DNA of 23,112 nt from Bacteroidota bacterium (GTDB lineage Bacteria; Bacteroidota; Bacteroidia; NS11-12g; UBA955): NCBI GenBank assembly GCA_018969565.1, contig JAGWYC010000004.1:1-23112 (forward strand). Direction: 5' to 3'. Of the stretch, positions 8,640 to 16,285 are shown piece after piece. Position 1 is the stretch's first letter. Each line of letters starts with the position of its first letter. A program made the translations under genes and the position numbers. Below the pieces are notes generated by a model that was not told the origin of the DNA, did no database searches, and saw only the letters and a program-made list of their open reading frames with translations.

Positions 8640-9764
8640 ATGCGCTTCCTCTATTACTTCGGATGGTTGTTGTTCATGTTGCTGGAAATAGCATTGGTGT
8701 ATTTCATCATGCCCATGCCCGGCAGCCAAACCATGAACAGCCTGCCCCTGGCCTACTTCCTCTATTGCTGGCGCTGGCCTTTGCGGCTGCTTGTGCTTGG
8801 CCTCACCACCTATGCCTGGCGAAAGTTGCCGCGCAAAATCCACTGGACTGTGGCGCTGCCTTTGCTTCCTGCCGCCGTGGTTTGCTACCTGTTCAACGGG
8901 CCTATGAGCGCCTCGGTGATGTTTAAAGAACCGCGCATTCTTAAAATGAAAAAGGCTGCTGCGAATACCGTTCCGGGAAATAAACTGGTGCTTGGCGTGC
9001 TGCTGAACGGTCAGGCTGCCGCCTATCCGATTCAATATATTGCCTACCACCACCGTGTTGCCGATACACTGGGCGGAAAGGCTTTATGGGTTACTTACTG
9101 CTCTGTGTGCCGCAGCGGACGTGTGTTTGAGCCTTTGGTAAACGGGAAGCCTTCAAAGTTTCGCCTCGTGGGAATGGATCATTTTAATGCCATGTTTGAG
9201 GATGAACTAAGCGGAAGCTGGTGGCGTCAGGTCAATGGAGAAGCCGTGGCGGGGCCCCTGAGCGGAAGCAGCCTTCCTGAAATTCCCGCGGTACAAATGA
9301 GTCTTGCTGAATGGCTCAGGCTGCATCCAGACAGCAAGGTGATGCAACCGGACCCCTATTCCACCAAGTACTACGAGCGGCTGAGCCAATATGAAACCGG
9401 TGGCAGCAAGAGCGCGCTTACCTGCAGCGATACGGCAGACTGGCAATCCAAAAGCTGGGTGGCTGGTGTCGTCTGGAAAGGAACATCCAGAGCGTATAAC
9501 TGGAAACAACTGCAGAAGGCGACTCTCATCAATGACACCCTTGCCGGAACGCACATCGCCTTGCTGCTCTGGGGAAAAGGACAAAACCTGAGTGCCTGGC
9601 AGGTGTCCGGACAAGCGGAGCTTGTTGGCGACAGCATACGGTGTGCAGGCAAGCGTTACGACCTGGCCGGCAGAGGCGCACAGGGTAAACTAAAAGCCAT
9701 ACCCGTGTATCAGGAATTTTGGCATAGCTGGAAGGAATTCCATCCCAAAACAAGCAGGCATTGA
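8640..9764 (+). CDS. Membrane-anchored DUF3179 domain protein
   Basis: A 374-residue protein with three N-terminal membrane segments (~5-25, 36-58, 68-88) followed by an extracytoplasmic DUF3179 domain. Diagnostic pieces are GVLLNGQAAAYPIQYIAYHH (119-138), TYCSVCRSGRVFEP (152-165, a CxxC at C154/C157 where the family often has TYCPLCGSG), VGMDHFNAMFEDELSGSWW (177-195) and GPLSG (205-209). A related block recurs near 260-330 (SRAYNWKQLQKATLINDTLA). The domain has no established activity; the CxxC and conserved histidines would suit metal or redox chemistry, which is inference. ATG 8640 is the first possible ATG because an in-frame stop lies nine codons upstream. No convincing promoter was seen, and no functional link to neighbours is evident. 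Confidence 0.88.
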   Translation: MRFLYYFGWLLFMLLEIALVYFIMPMPGSQTMNSLPLAYFLYCWRWPLRLLVLGLTTYAWRKLPRKIHWTVALPLLPAAVVCYLFNGPMSASVMFKEPRILKMKKAAANTVPGNKLVLGVLLNGQAAAYPIQYIAYHHRVADTLGGKALWVTYCSVCRSGRVFEPLVNGKPSKFRLVGMDHFNAMFEDELSGSWWRQVNGEAVAGPLSGSSLPEIPAVQMSLAEWLRLHPDSKVMQPDPYSTKYYERLSQYETGGSKSALTCSDTADWQSKSWVAGVVWKGTSRAYNWKQLQKATLINDTLAGTHIALLLWGKGQNLSAWQVSGQAELVGDSIRCAGKRYDLAGRGAQGKLKAIPVYQEFWHSWKEFHPKTSRH

Positions 9765-9778
9765 GTCGTTTTAAATTA

Positions 9779-9808
9779 TTGGATAATGAAATGATTTTAA
9801 TACATTCG
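9779..9808 (+). promoter_or_regulatory. Candidate Bacteroidota promoter for the 9836 gene
   Basis: TTG at 9779-9781, 19 bases, then TACATTCG at 9801-9808, one mismatch from TAnnTTTG. It lies just after the DUF3179 stop in an AT-rich gap and predicts a start of transcription about 20 bases before the ATG at 9836, which supports that ATG over the upstream TTG. Confidence 0.4.
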
Positions 9809-9835
9809 CAGTTGTTGTATTTATTTCATCATTAT

Positions 9836-10726
9836 ATGTCTGTCAATCAAAACCTCATTGATGCCATCTGCATTTTAGATTTACCGCGGGTTCGCGCATT
9901 GCTTTTGCGAAATGGCACGTATGCAATGCAGGATCCGGCAAGTTTTATCAAGAAGCTGGAATCTGTATTCCTACAATTAAAGGCAAACGGCGATGATTCC
10001 TTGCTTGCCTTCCCGGGTGCCTGTAACTCGAAAATATGCGACAATACCGGCTGTCCGGGCTACTTATTCATTGCAGTCCATTCCGATTTGAGTTTCAACC
10101 TCATATTTGAAGATGCACAATGTGCGACACAATGTATGGACTTCAAGGAACATGGTATTGCCGTTCCCCGCGGGGAGAGCCTATCACTGAATCCAAGTAT
10201 ATTCCGTGAACCGGAACCGGTTGCCCAAAGCGGTCTGGAATACCTGCTCCTCTGCGGACGTTGCAAGGAAGCTTCCCAGGATTTACTTCAGTTCCATGAC
10301 CGTGTGATTGATAAGCACTACTATTTCAGTTGGCTGGAAAAATATCAGGTGTTGTTTGAGCGCATAAAGGGCCATCACAAGAAAGACCCGATACGTGATT
10401 TCCGCGATTTATACACCCTCATGTCTGATTTGAGGCGTTATATCGGCTTGTCCGATGATGCCGCCAAAGCCGTATCAGCATTCCCCGGACCGAATGCCCC
10501 TGTGGATGCACTCAAGCAATGGTGCCTCACTTATGAAGAACTTTGGGGCGAGTTATTCCTTTGTGATTTTGAAGGAATGAACGGGAAAAGCCCGGAGCAA
10601 TCAAAGCCGTTCAAATTGGATGGACTGCAAATCGCCCCTTGTGATTTTATCCATGTAATTCGATTTAACCATTTGTATCTGGATTCCATCGGAAATGTGG
10701 CTGAGCCGGAGGAAATTGCGGTATAA
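9836..10726 (+). CDS. Cysteine-rich cytoplasmic protein of unknown function
   Basis: Not recognised. From ATG 9836 (MSVNQNLIDAICIL) the protein has 296 residues, no signal peptide and no membrane segment. The frame stays open back to a TTG at 9761 that overlaps the previous stop, but that 25-residue extension is AT-rich and overlaps a promoter-like sequence, so the ATG is preferred. Seven cysteines fall in pairs or clusters: CNSKICDNTGC (C63, C68, C73), CATQC (C96, C100) and CGRC (C140, C143). This could form zinc sites. The C-terminal half is helical and charged (DPIRDFRDLYTLMSDLRRYI). I have a general impression of similar orphan proteins in Bacteroidota but no family name. It is followed 20 bases later by a small exported or membrane protein. 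Confidence 0.75.
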   Translation: MSVNQNLIDAICILDLPRVRALLLRNGTYAMQDPASFIKKLESVFLQLKANGDDSLLAFPGACNSKICDNTGCPGYLFIAVHSDLSFNLIFEDAQCATQCMDFKEHGIAVPRGESLSLNPSIFREPEPVAQSGLEYLLLCGRCKEASQDLLQFHDRVIDKHYYFSWLEKYQVLFERIKGHHKKDPIRDFRDLYTLMSDLRRYIGLSDDAAKAVSAFPGPNAPVDALKQWCLTYEELWGELFLCDFEGMNGKSPEQSKPFKLDGLQIAPCDFIHVIRFNHLYLDSIGNVAEPEEIAV

Positions 10727-10746
10727 TCAAAAACCTATTAAACATC

Positions 10747-11235
10747 ATGAATAATTATACATTTACAAATAACCTGTTCGCTTTTATCTTGTCGGTATTC
10801 ATCTTTACTCTTGAATTAACTGCCCAATCCGGCCGAGAATACAAGCTCAGAGATTTACATGGAACGGTGCTGATTACCCAGAGCCTGAAACGATACAGAG
10901 ATACCTTGGTATTTCAACAGCCCCACACTAATAGCTTTCGGAAAATCCCTGTAAGATCTATTCAAAGTATCAACGGCCATCACCCGGACTCCGCGGGCTT
11001 GCGCAATCAGCCATACCCCACGGAAACCGCCGCGCTGATCCGCCTGCGCAAAGGTCAATTGGTTTCCTTCTGGGTCAGACCTATTACCACATGCCTGGCT
11101 CTGGTTTTTTCGAATGCATATCTTCCTATCGCCATTACCGGAGGCGGAGTTTCCCTTATTACTTATTTATCGAGTTATGGGGGAATCAGGAAGATGAAGA
11201 AGTATCAGAAAACACCGCTGGTGCTGAACTATTAA
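10747..11235 (+). CDS. Small exported or membrane protein of unknown function
   Basis: 162 residues, not recognised. A hydrophobic N-terminus (FAFILSVFIFTLELTAQ, cleavage likely after TAQ or before Q27) indicates export. A beta-rich stretch follows (YKLRDLHGTVLITQSLKRYR, then RDTLVFQQPH), and a second hydrophobic stretch at ~114-143 (CLALVFSNAYLPIAITGGGV) precedes a basic tail (GIRKMKKYQ). The mature protein may therefore stay in the inner membrane with a short cytoplasmic tail. It starts 20 bases after the preceding gene and may share its transcript. I cannot assign a function. Confidence 0.7.
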   Translation: MNNYTFTNNLFAFILSVFIFTLELTAQSGREYKLRDLHGTVLITQSLKRYRDTLVFQQPHTNSFRKIPVRSIQSINGHHPDSAGLRNQPYPTETAALIRLRKGQLVSFWVRPITTCLALVFSNAYLPIAITGGGVSLITYLSSYGGIRKMKKYQKTPLVLNY

Positions 11236-11334
11236 GCATACGTCGCACATGACTGAACCACTTATTCCGAGCTTGCCGACTCATGCCTTGGTTCTTTTAA
11301 GATGTTCCTTTCCGGACAACTTCTGAAAACAAGG

Positions 11335-11898
11335 ATGAAGCGCACTGAAACAGACAAGGCAGATTCCAATGCAGCACCACAACCTGCCCCGAACGGCAAA
11401 AAGGGAATTCGTGGCTTTTATGAAAAATACGTGGATTATATCGACAGTATTTTGGGTCTGCTTGCTGTTTGGCTGACCCTGCTCATTTTCGTTCAATTAG
11501 GATCTAATCTGCCGGAGCTCCGTTGGCCGCTGTTTCTGGACGAAATCCTGTTTTTCTGCCTGATTTATCTCCTGATTTTTATCACCATTAAAAAATTACG
11601 CCCATTGGTTTTTGTATTTATTCTGGTTGGCAGTGTTTATTTATTCTCTCAAATTGTATTGGATGTGTACCAGGATTCCATAGATAAGACCAAAACCACG
11701 CAAAATCAGAACATCAACATAGAAGGCGGCGGTTTTATCCATGCACTTCTCGGCCCGCAAAACAACGCAAACAGGAGCAGTGGTCTGGATAGCCTGAACC
11801 AAAGGAATGAACTACTGCTCCAAAGGTTGAACAGGCTGGAACGGAGCCATGACTCGCTCTTGAAGATTTATCAAAAGGAAAAGTCGACAACCCAATAA
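11335..11898 (+). CDS. Three-helix membrane protein with C-terminal coiled coil
   Basis: Not recognised. From the ATG at 11335 (MKRTETDKADSN, preceded by AAGG) the protein has 187 residues; an in-frame ATG at 11302 would add 11. A hydrophilic, Pro/Ala-containing start precedes three hydrophobic segments: ILGLLAVWLTLLIFVQL, LFLDEILFFCLIYLLIFITI and LVFVFILVGSVYLFSQIV. The tail after QDSIDKTKTTQNQN is polar and ends in a likely coiled coil (SLNQRNELLLQRLNRLERSH). The last quarter is thus probably an oligomerising or docking arm. It lies among other unrecognised membrane proteins on the same strand, with gaps of about 70-240 bases that argue against tight coupling. Confidence 0.72.
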   Translation: MKRTETDKADSNAAPQPAPNGKKGIRGFYEKYVDYIDSILGLLAVWLTLLIFVQLGSNLPELRWPLFLDEILFFCLIYLLIFITIKKLRPLVFVFILVGSVYLFSQIVLDVYQDSIDKTKTTQNQNINIEGGGFIHALLGPQNNANRSSGLDSLNQRNELLLQRLNRLERSHDSLLKIYQKEKSTTQ

Positions 11899-12025
11899 TC
11901 CGATGCGTTGAAATCAGTACCGGGCGCATGAAAACCATTGACTGCGATGATTCCATGAATGAACATACGGCAAGTGCATTTGGTGTTTATCCGGGTACGT
12001 GGTAAATAAAAAACTGTTCAGGGTG

Positions 12026-12055
12026 TTGTTCATCGGCTGATTCTGCGCATCTTTG
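12026..12055 (+). promoter_or_regulatory. Candidate Bacteroidota promoter for the 12129 membrane protein
   Basis: TTG at 12026-12028, exactly 19 bases, then CATCTTTG at 12048-12055 (one mismatch from TAnnTTTG). It lies in the 230-base gap after the preceding gene. Sequence match only. Confidence 0.4.
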
Positions 12056-12128
12056 ATACTACTGCTGCAACAGGATTGGTTTGTACATTCCGGGTGCTGC
12101 CCAAACGTTCATCAAAACCACCGTTCCC

Positions 12129-13040
12129 ATGCGTGCCTTCATCAACAACTTCTACAGCCGGGTTCTTTCCGAAACAACCCAAAGAAAGAGCGAGCGAATA
12201 GCTCTGTTCATTGCCATAGGCAGCTTCGTGCTGCACCTGTTGCTCATTTTATTGGTGGATCTGGGTGTGATACATCTGGAAAAACCTTCCGGGTTGCTGA
12301 AAAACCCTATTGCCGCTATTTACACCCCGTTTTCGTTCATCCTGGTGTATGAAGTGTATCTGCTGGTGTATTACCTGCCTCGTTCCTTCACCACCTACAT
12401 CGGGAAACAATATGAAATTATCGTGCTGATCATCATCCGTCGCCTGTTTAAGGATTTTGCCGGATTATCCATTACGCCCGATTGGTTCAAGAGCCCCGGC
12501 GACCTTCAGTTTACCTATGACCTGATGAGTTCACTCCTGCTGTTCTTTCTCATTTATCTGTTTAACCGGCAGAACAAAAGCAACTACATCGCCCCGGAAT
12601 ACGATGAACGAAAACTGCAGGGGATGGCACGCTATATTCATATCAAAAAGATCATCGCTGCCTCGCTGGTGCCGGTGCTGCTATTTCTTTCGCTGTATTC
12701 ATTGACTACCTGGCTCGACGCAAGCATCCGCGCTGCCGGGGCAGAAGACTCTTTTAAAAACATCAATAATGTATTCTTCGAGCAGTTTTTCGCCATCCTG
12801 ATTGTGGTGGATGTTATTCTGCTGCTCTTCTCCTTCTTCCATACCGACGAATTCCATAAAGTAATCCGCAACTCGGGCTTCGTGATTTCCACCATCCTGA
12901 TTCGCTTGTCCTTTTCGGCCCATGGACTCATGAACAACCTGCTGATTATTTCCGCCATCGTGTTCGGTTTGTTCATTCTGTTCATCCACAACAAATTCCA
13001 GGATCATCTGGATGCGGAATCAGCACGGGTGAAGCCGTAA
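12129..13040 (+). CDS. Polytopic inner-membrane protein of unknown function
   Basis: Not recognised by family. From ATG 12129 (MRAFINNFYSRVLSE) the protein has 303 residues; an in-frame ATG at 12081 adds 16 less typical residues. About six to seven hydrophobic segments are visible, including IALFIAIGSFVLHLLLILLV, YTPFSFILVYEVYLLVYYLP, YEIIVLIIIRRLFKDFAGL, LMSSLLLFFLIYLF, IAASLVPVLLFLSLYSLT, FFAILIVVDVILLLFSFF and LLIISAIVFGLFILFI. The charged helix IIIRRLFKDF inside the membrane region is unusual and faintly recalls ion-channel-like helices, but no pore or voltage-sensor signature supports this. A promoter-like sequence lies upstream. It ends about 45 bases before the DUF2071 gene. Confidence 0.8.
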   Translation: MRAFINNFYSRVLSETTQRKSERIALFIAIGSFVLHLLLILLVDLGVIHLEKPSGLLKNPIAAIYTPFSFILVYEVYLLVYYLPRSFTTYIGKQYEIIVLIIIRRLFKDFAGLSITPDWFKSPGDLQFTYDLMSSLLLFFLIYLFNRQNKSNYIAPEYDERKLQGMARYIHIKKIIAASLVPVLLFLSLYSLTTWLDASIRAAGAEDSFKNINNVFFEQFFAILIVVDVILLLFSFFHTDEFHKVIRNSGFVISTILIRLSFSAHGLMNNLLIISAIVFGLFILFIHNKFQDHLDAESARVKP

Positions 13041-13085
13041 AGCAAACTTTTCCCTGCCGGATTTTGTTCTGCCCTTACCTGCTTC

Positions 13086-13802
13086 ATGTCCCGTATCTTT
13101 CTCTCCGCGCGCTGGGAACACCTCATCATGGCCAATTACGCCGTGGATACCGAGTCCCTGAAGCCTTACCTCCCCGCCGGGGTGGAGTTGGATGAGTTCC
13201 ACGGAAAAACATATCTGAGCCTCGTTGGGTTTATGTTCCGGAATATCCGCCTGTTCGGGGTCCCGATTCCGTTCTTCGGAAGTTTTGAAGAAATAAACCT
13301 GCGCTTCTACGTAAAACGCCAAACACCTGAAGGACTCCGGCGCGGCGTGGTGTTTATCAACGAAACGGTTCCATACCGCCCTGTGGCCTGGCTGGCGAAC
13401 AAACTGTATAAAGAGCACTATACAGCGGTTCCTACCAAACATCTCATTAAAGATCAGGCGGAAACCTTATCGGTGCAATACGCATGGAAACGGCACAAGC
13501 GCTGGCACAGGCTTTCTGTGGAAGCGGAACATAGGTCCCGGCACATGGAACCGGGCAGCGCCGAGGAGTTTATCTTCGAGCATTATTTCGGTTATACCCG
13601 CATTAGCGAAACGGCGACCGAGGAATACCGGGTGCAGCATCCGCGCTGGAACATCAGGCCTGTGCTGAAATATGCGCTGGATTGCGATTTTGCCGATATG
13701 TACGGCCCGGCGTTCGGATTTCTGAATAAACAGCAACCCGATTCCGTAATGCTGGCCGAGGGTTCTCCCGTTCAGGTATTGTGGAAACGTAACCGCATCT
13801 GA
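13086..13802 (+). CDS. DUF2071 (YqjF family) protein
   Basis: A 238-residue soluble protein of the DUF2071/YqjF family. It begins with the family's opening: FLSARWEHLIMANYAVDTES, then LKPYLPAGVELDEFHGKTYL, with a following VGFMFRNIRLFGVPIP. The conserved middle EINLRFYVKRQ and RGVVFINETVP is also present, and length agrees with the family. These proteins have an acetoacetate-decarboxylase-like fold in structural classifications (from memory), and no substrate is known. No signal peptide is visible, so it is cytoplasmic. It lies eight bases before the TIGR03643 gene and probably shares its transcript. Confidence 0.88.
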   Translation: MSRIFLSARWEHLIMANYAVDTESLKPYLPAGVELDEFHGKTYLSLVGFMFRNIRLFGVPIPFFGSFEEINLRFYVKRQTPEGLRRGVVFINETVPYRPVAWLANKLYKEHYTAVPTKHLIKDQAETLSVQYAWKRHKRWHRLSVEAEHRSRHMEPGSAEEFIFEHYFGYTRISETATEEYRVQHPRWNIRPVLKYALDCDFADMYGPAFGFLNKQQPDSVMLAEGSPVQVLWKRNRI

Positions 13803-13810
13803 AGCAGGCC

Positions 13811-14080
13811 ATGGAAGCGCATGATATTGACCGCATCATCGAAATGGCCTGGGAAGACCGCACGCCCTTCGAAGCCATTGAAGCACAGTTCGGGCTGCCG
13901 GAATCGGCGGTGATTGCTTTAATGAGAACCAACCTGAAACGCAGCAGTTTCAATTTGTGGCGGAAGCGGGTGAACAGCGGTGTGAGTCAGAAACACGCCA
14001 AAATCAGAAACCCCGAAATATCCCGACACCGCTGTAGCCGGCAGAAGGCAATTTCAGGAAATAAAATCAGCAAGCGTTAG
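13811..14080 (+). CDS. TIGR03643 / DUF2805 family small protein
   Basis: An 89-residue protein that fits TIGR03643 along its whole length: DIDRIIEMAWEDRTPFEAIE (5-24), then FGLPESAVIALMRTNLKRSS and FNLWRKRVNSG. It ends with the basic tail CSRQKAISGNKISKR that I associate with the family. The N-terminal half reads as a helix-turn-helix-like fold and the tail is strongly basic, so nucleic-acid binding is possible; the role is unknown. Eight bases separate it from the DUF2071 gene, and I infer one transcript. Confidence 0.9.
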   Translation: MEAHDIDRIIEMAWEDRTPFEAIEAQFGLPESAVIALMRTNLKRSSFNLWRKRVNSGVSQKHAKIRNPEISRHRCSRQKAISGNKISKR

Positions 14081-14135
14081 CCGTTTTCGCCTCGAAGAAC
14101 GCTTCCTCGCTGAGGATGTTCATGCAGCCCATACA

Positions 14136-14852
14136 TCATTTCAAATCCTTCCACTGCGGCAATACATCCCCCGGCAGGAACTGATCTCCGTTGCATTCCA
14201 GCGGATTGGCATCCCGGGCGGCTTTGGAGATGATAAAATCTTCACGTTGTATAGGCAAACTGCCGGTCAAATTGCTGAATGCTTTGTCTGTAAGGGTCAG
14301 AATATAGGAAACCATGCGGCCCTGATGGGTGGGGTCATTCACAATCACTGCCACATCTGAGTAGGTCTGAACGCCAATATGTGTACCCAGATATTCGCCT
14401 TCACTCAGCCTGTCGCCTACCTGAAACATGCGGGCAGCGTTCAGGTGAAAGATGACAAAGCGAAAAGCCGGAAAATCGGTAGAAGCAATTTCAATTTTGC
14501 TGCCGGCCCATTCCTGTTCAAATCGCGTTATGGAACCGCTGATGGGAGACCAGATGGGCAGGGTGTACCAGTTGGTGGTGTCCAGCGGTTGGAAATAGTG
14601 CTTCATACTGCGGCATGATTCGGTAAAATCACTGTAATCGTGCCCTACCGATGAGCGATACAACGAAACCCGCGCAATACGTGCGGCATCCGTATATAAA
14701 GAAGCGATCTTCGGTATGCCCTGGCTGTCCGGATCCCAAACCTCCGAGTTACGCGGGCTTGGGTCCTTGTCCTTTTTACAGGAATACAGGCGCAGAAACA
14801 ATACCGCAAGCGTGAGCATCAGCAACCAAAGAAGCCAGCGTCCCATGTGCAA
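14136..14852 (-). CDS. Probable lipoprotein with degenerate M23 (LytM-like) domain
   Basis: 238 residues; the start could also be the ATG two codons in (14846). A hydrophobic segment (LLWLLMLTLAVLFLRLYS) ends at C25 in LYSC, an imperfect lipobox, so it is probably a lipoprotein. The body has the order of M23 peptidases: GHDYSD (H71, D75 in HxxxD spacing), WSPISGSITRFEQEWAGSKI (101-120), FRFVIFHLN (H136, cf. YAHL) and VGDRLSEGEYLG (145-156). Where M23 enzymes have HLHFE the sequence reads VQTYSDVAVIV, without histidine. The zinc site is therefore incomplete and the domain likely binds rather than cuts peptidoglycan. It is divergent from the metal-response operon, about 195 bases away, and could be co-regulated. 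The fold assignment is my inference. Confidence 0.72.
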   Translation of the reverse strand: MHMGRWLLWLLMLTLAVLFLRLYSCKKDKDPSPRNSEVWDPDSQGIPKIASLYTDAARIARVSLYRSSVGHDYSDFTESCRSMKHYFQPLDTTNWYTLPIWSPISGSITRFEQEWAGSKIEIASTDFPAFRFVIFHLNAARMFQVGDRLSEGEYLGTHIGVQTYSDVAVIVNDPTHQGRMVSYILTLTDKAFSNLTGSLPIQREDFIISKAARDANPLECNGDQFLPGDVLPQWKDLK

Positions 14853-14986
14853 CAGCTAAATTAAACTGCATATAACGCCCTGAGCGCTTGTGTTCACGGG
14901 CAGGCTCACTTTCGACCTGAACCTCACACATAAATTCATGAAACAAAACGCTCTGTTCTGTTGGATTTACTGATTCTTTTTTAAAC

Positions 14987-14994
14987 CATATTTG
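14987..14994 (+). promoter_or_regulatory. Possible -7 box for the ECF sigma operon
   Basis: CATATTTG, one mismatch from TAnnTTTG, 53 bases before the GTG start of the sigma factor gene. A TTG lies 23 bases upstream (14961-14963), longer than the usual 19-21. The operon may instead use an unknown ECF-type promoter recognised by its own sigma factor, which I could not identify by eye. Confidence 0.28.
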
Positions 14995-15047
14995 TTGGCG
15001 AAGCTTGCTCCCGGTTAAACGTACGGGGATTTCCGCATCCAAACACC

Positions 15048-15572
15048 GTGACCCTCGAGGAATTATACCATAAGTTCCATGTGCAGGTATATAACCTTGC
15101 GCTGCATTATGTGCAGCACCCTGAGGATGCAGAAGAAATCACCCAGGATGTGTTTGTGAAGGCACACGCCAAACTGTCCACGTTTCGCGGTGAAGCTGAT
15201 GCGGGCACCTGGATTTACCGCATTACCATCAATACATCGCTCGATTATCTGCGCGCCAGGAAATCGGGTAGGAGCGCTTTCTGGCTGCGTGTGGTCAGCA
15301 TACAGGGCAAGGGCAAAGACCCGGAACCAGCAACCTTTTTGCATCCTGGCATCACTATGGAACATAAGGAAGCGCTAAGCGCCTTGTTTCAGGCCATCAA
15401 CAAACTGCCCGAACGTCAACGCAGCGCCTTGATTCTGCTCAAACTGGAAGGCCTCAGCACAGCGGAAGTCGCCCGGATCATGAACCTCTCAACTAAGGCA
15501 CTGGAGTCTTTGTTTCAAAGGGCTAAAACACAATTGAAATCCATTTTAGATCAATCGAAGGAAAATGAATGA
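15048..15572 (+). CDS. ECF-type RNA polymerase sigma factor (CnrH-like role)
   Basis: 174 residues starting at GTG 15048; no usable early ATG exists in frame. Region 2 spans ~5-70, with DAEEITQDVFVKAHAKLSTF (27-46) and TWIYRITINTSLDYLRAR (54-71). A linker (~72-105) leads to region 4, LPERQRSALILLKLEGLSTA (120-139), then EVARIMNLSTKALESLFQRA (140-159), with the helix-turn-helix that reads the -35 element. It directs core polymerase to a small set of promoters, probably including its own. The next two genes encode a single-pass anti-sigma-like protein and a CnrX/CpxP-like sensor; the next start codon overlaps this gene by eight bases. Size and context match Cupriavidus CnrH (inference). Confidence 0.95.
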   Translation: MTLEELYHKFHVQVYNLALHYVQHPEDAEEITQDVFVKAHAKLSTFRGEADAGTWIYRITINTSLDYLRARKSGRSAFWLRVVSIQGKGKDPEPATFLHPGITMEHKEALSALFQAINKLPERQRSALILLKLEGLSTAEVARIMNLSTKALESLFQRAKTQLKSILDQSKENE

Positions 15573-15843
15573 TCATACGTCTAATACGACTATGGAAGAC
15601 AAACTGGAACTTCTGGACCGGGTACAACGTGTTCCACATGGCAACAGCCTGCCGGAAATCATGCATCGCATTGCACAGCGCGGTCAAAGGATGCCAAAAC
15701 ACTATCTGCTGGCGGCCGCTACGCTGCTGCTCCTGCTGCTGAGCGCGGATGTGCTGGCTGCCTTTAAACAAAAACGGGAACAGGGCCGCAAGAATCTGGA
15801 AACCCTGTTGCCCATGAACCAAAGCTGGTCGTACGATGAGTAA
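15565..15843 (+). CDS. Small single-pass anti-sigma factor (CnrY-like)
   Basis: 92 residues. The first ~46 are polar and probably cytoplasmic (KLELLDRVQRVPHGNSLPEI). One hydrophobic segment at ~47-67 (HYLLAAATLLLLLLSADVLA) is followed by about 25 periplasmic residues. No classical zinc anti-sigma (HxxxCxxC) motif is present. Length, topology and place between an ECF sigma and a periplasmic sensor match CnrY, whose short cytoplasmic end wraps around CnrH. An amphipathic N-terminal helix here could do the same. The start overlaps the sigma gene by eight bases and the stop overlaps the sensor gene by eight bases, so translation is coupled and stoichiometry controlled. Assigned from context; direct homology is not visible. 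Confidence 0.75.
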   Translation: MNDHTSNTTMEDKLELLDRVQRVPHGNSLPEIMHRIAQRGQRMPKHYLLAAATLLLLLLSADVLAAFKQKREQGRKNLETLLPMNQSWSYDE

Positions 15844-16285
15844 ACTGCGTTTTTATCAATACCTCAGTCTCGCACTGCTGGCGGGTAATCTGTCCCTGCT
15901 GTGGCTGCACTTCTCAGAAAAGAAACCGCGACATGACGGACCGAGGAATGAAATTATCCAAAGGCTGCACTTAGATGAGGCCCAGGTGAAGCAATACGAT
16001 GCTTTGATTCAGCAACATCGGAAATCCTTGTTCGCCTTGGAAGATGCCCTGCAACAACAACGCAAGGCGCTCTACAGCAGCATGGACAGCGAAGCGTTAC
16101 GCGACACGCTGTTGGAGTCTGTAGCTCATACCCAACGGGCTATAGAACAACTTCACTATGCCCATTTTCAGGATATACGTGCCCTCTGCACTCCGGCACA
16201 AATGCCTTTATTCGAACAACTGACCCGCGACCTGGCTTCGATGTTTGGAAAAGGTAAACGTGGTGAAGGACGCCCCAAACCATGA
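15836..16285 (+). CDS. Membrane-anchored Spy/CpxP/CnrX-like metal sensor
   Basis: 149 residues. An uncleaved hydrophobic anchor (~7-24, YQYLSLALLAGNLSLLWL) holds a periplasmic four-helix domain. Two LTxxQ-like motifs of the Spy/CpxP/ZraP superfamily occur at LHLDEAQVKQYDALIQ (44-59) and LCTPAQMPLFEQL (117-129). Long charged helices between them (EDALQQQRKALYSSM) fit the hooked-hairpin fold. Potential metal ligands are H45, H61, E69, H98, H107, H110, C118 and M123; which of them bind is unknown. CnrX of Cupriavidus is about the same size, is anchored similarly, and releases CnrH through CnrY when nickel or cobalt binds. I infer an equivalent sensor, for copper given the genes downstream. It overlaps the next gene as ATGA. 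Confidence 0.8.
   Translation: MSKLRFYQYLSLALLAGNLSLLWLHFSEKKPRHDGPRNEIIQRLHLDEAQVKQYDALIQQHRKSLFALEDALQQQRKALYSSMDSEALRDTLLESVAHTQRAIEQLHYAHFQDIRALCTPAQMPLFEQLTRDLASMFGKGKRGEGRPKP

Noticed and set aside
8577..9053. Minus-strand frame of 158 codons over the DUF3179 start
   Set aside because: Antisense shadow, rich in His/Gln/Arg, overlapping a well-supported gene.
13020..13442. Minus-strand frame of 140 codons over the DUF2071 gene
   Set aside because: Antisense to a gene with family motifs from its first residues; no recognisable protein.
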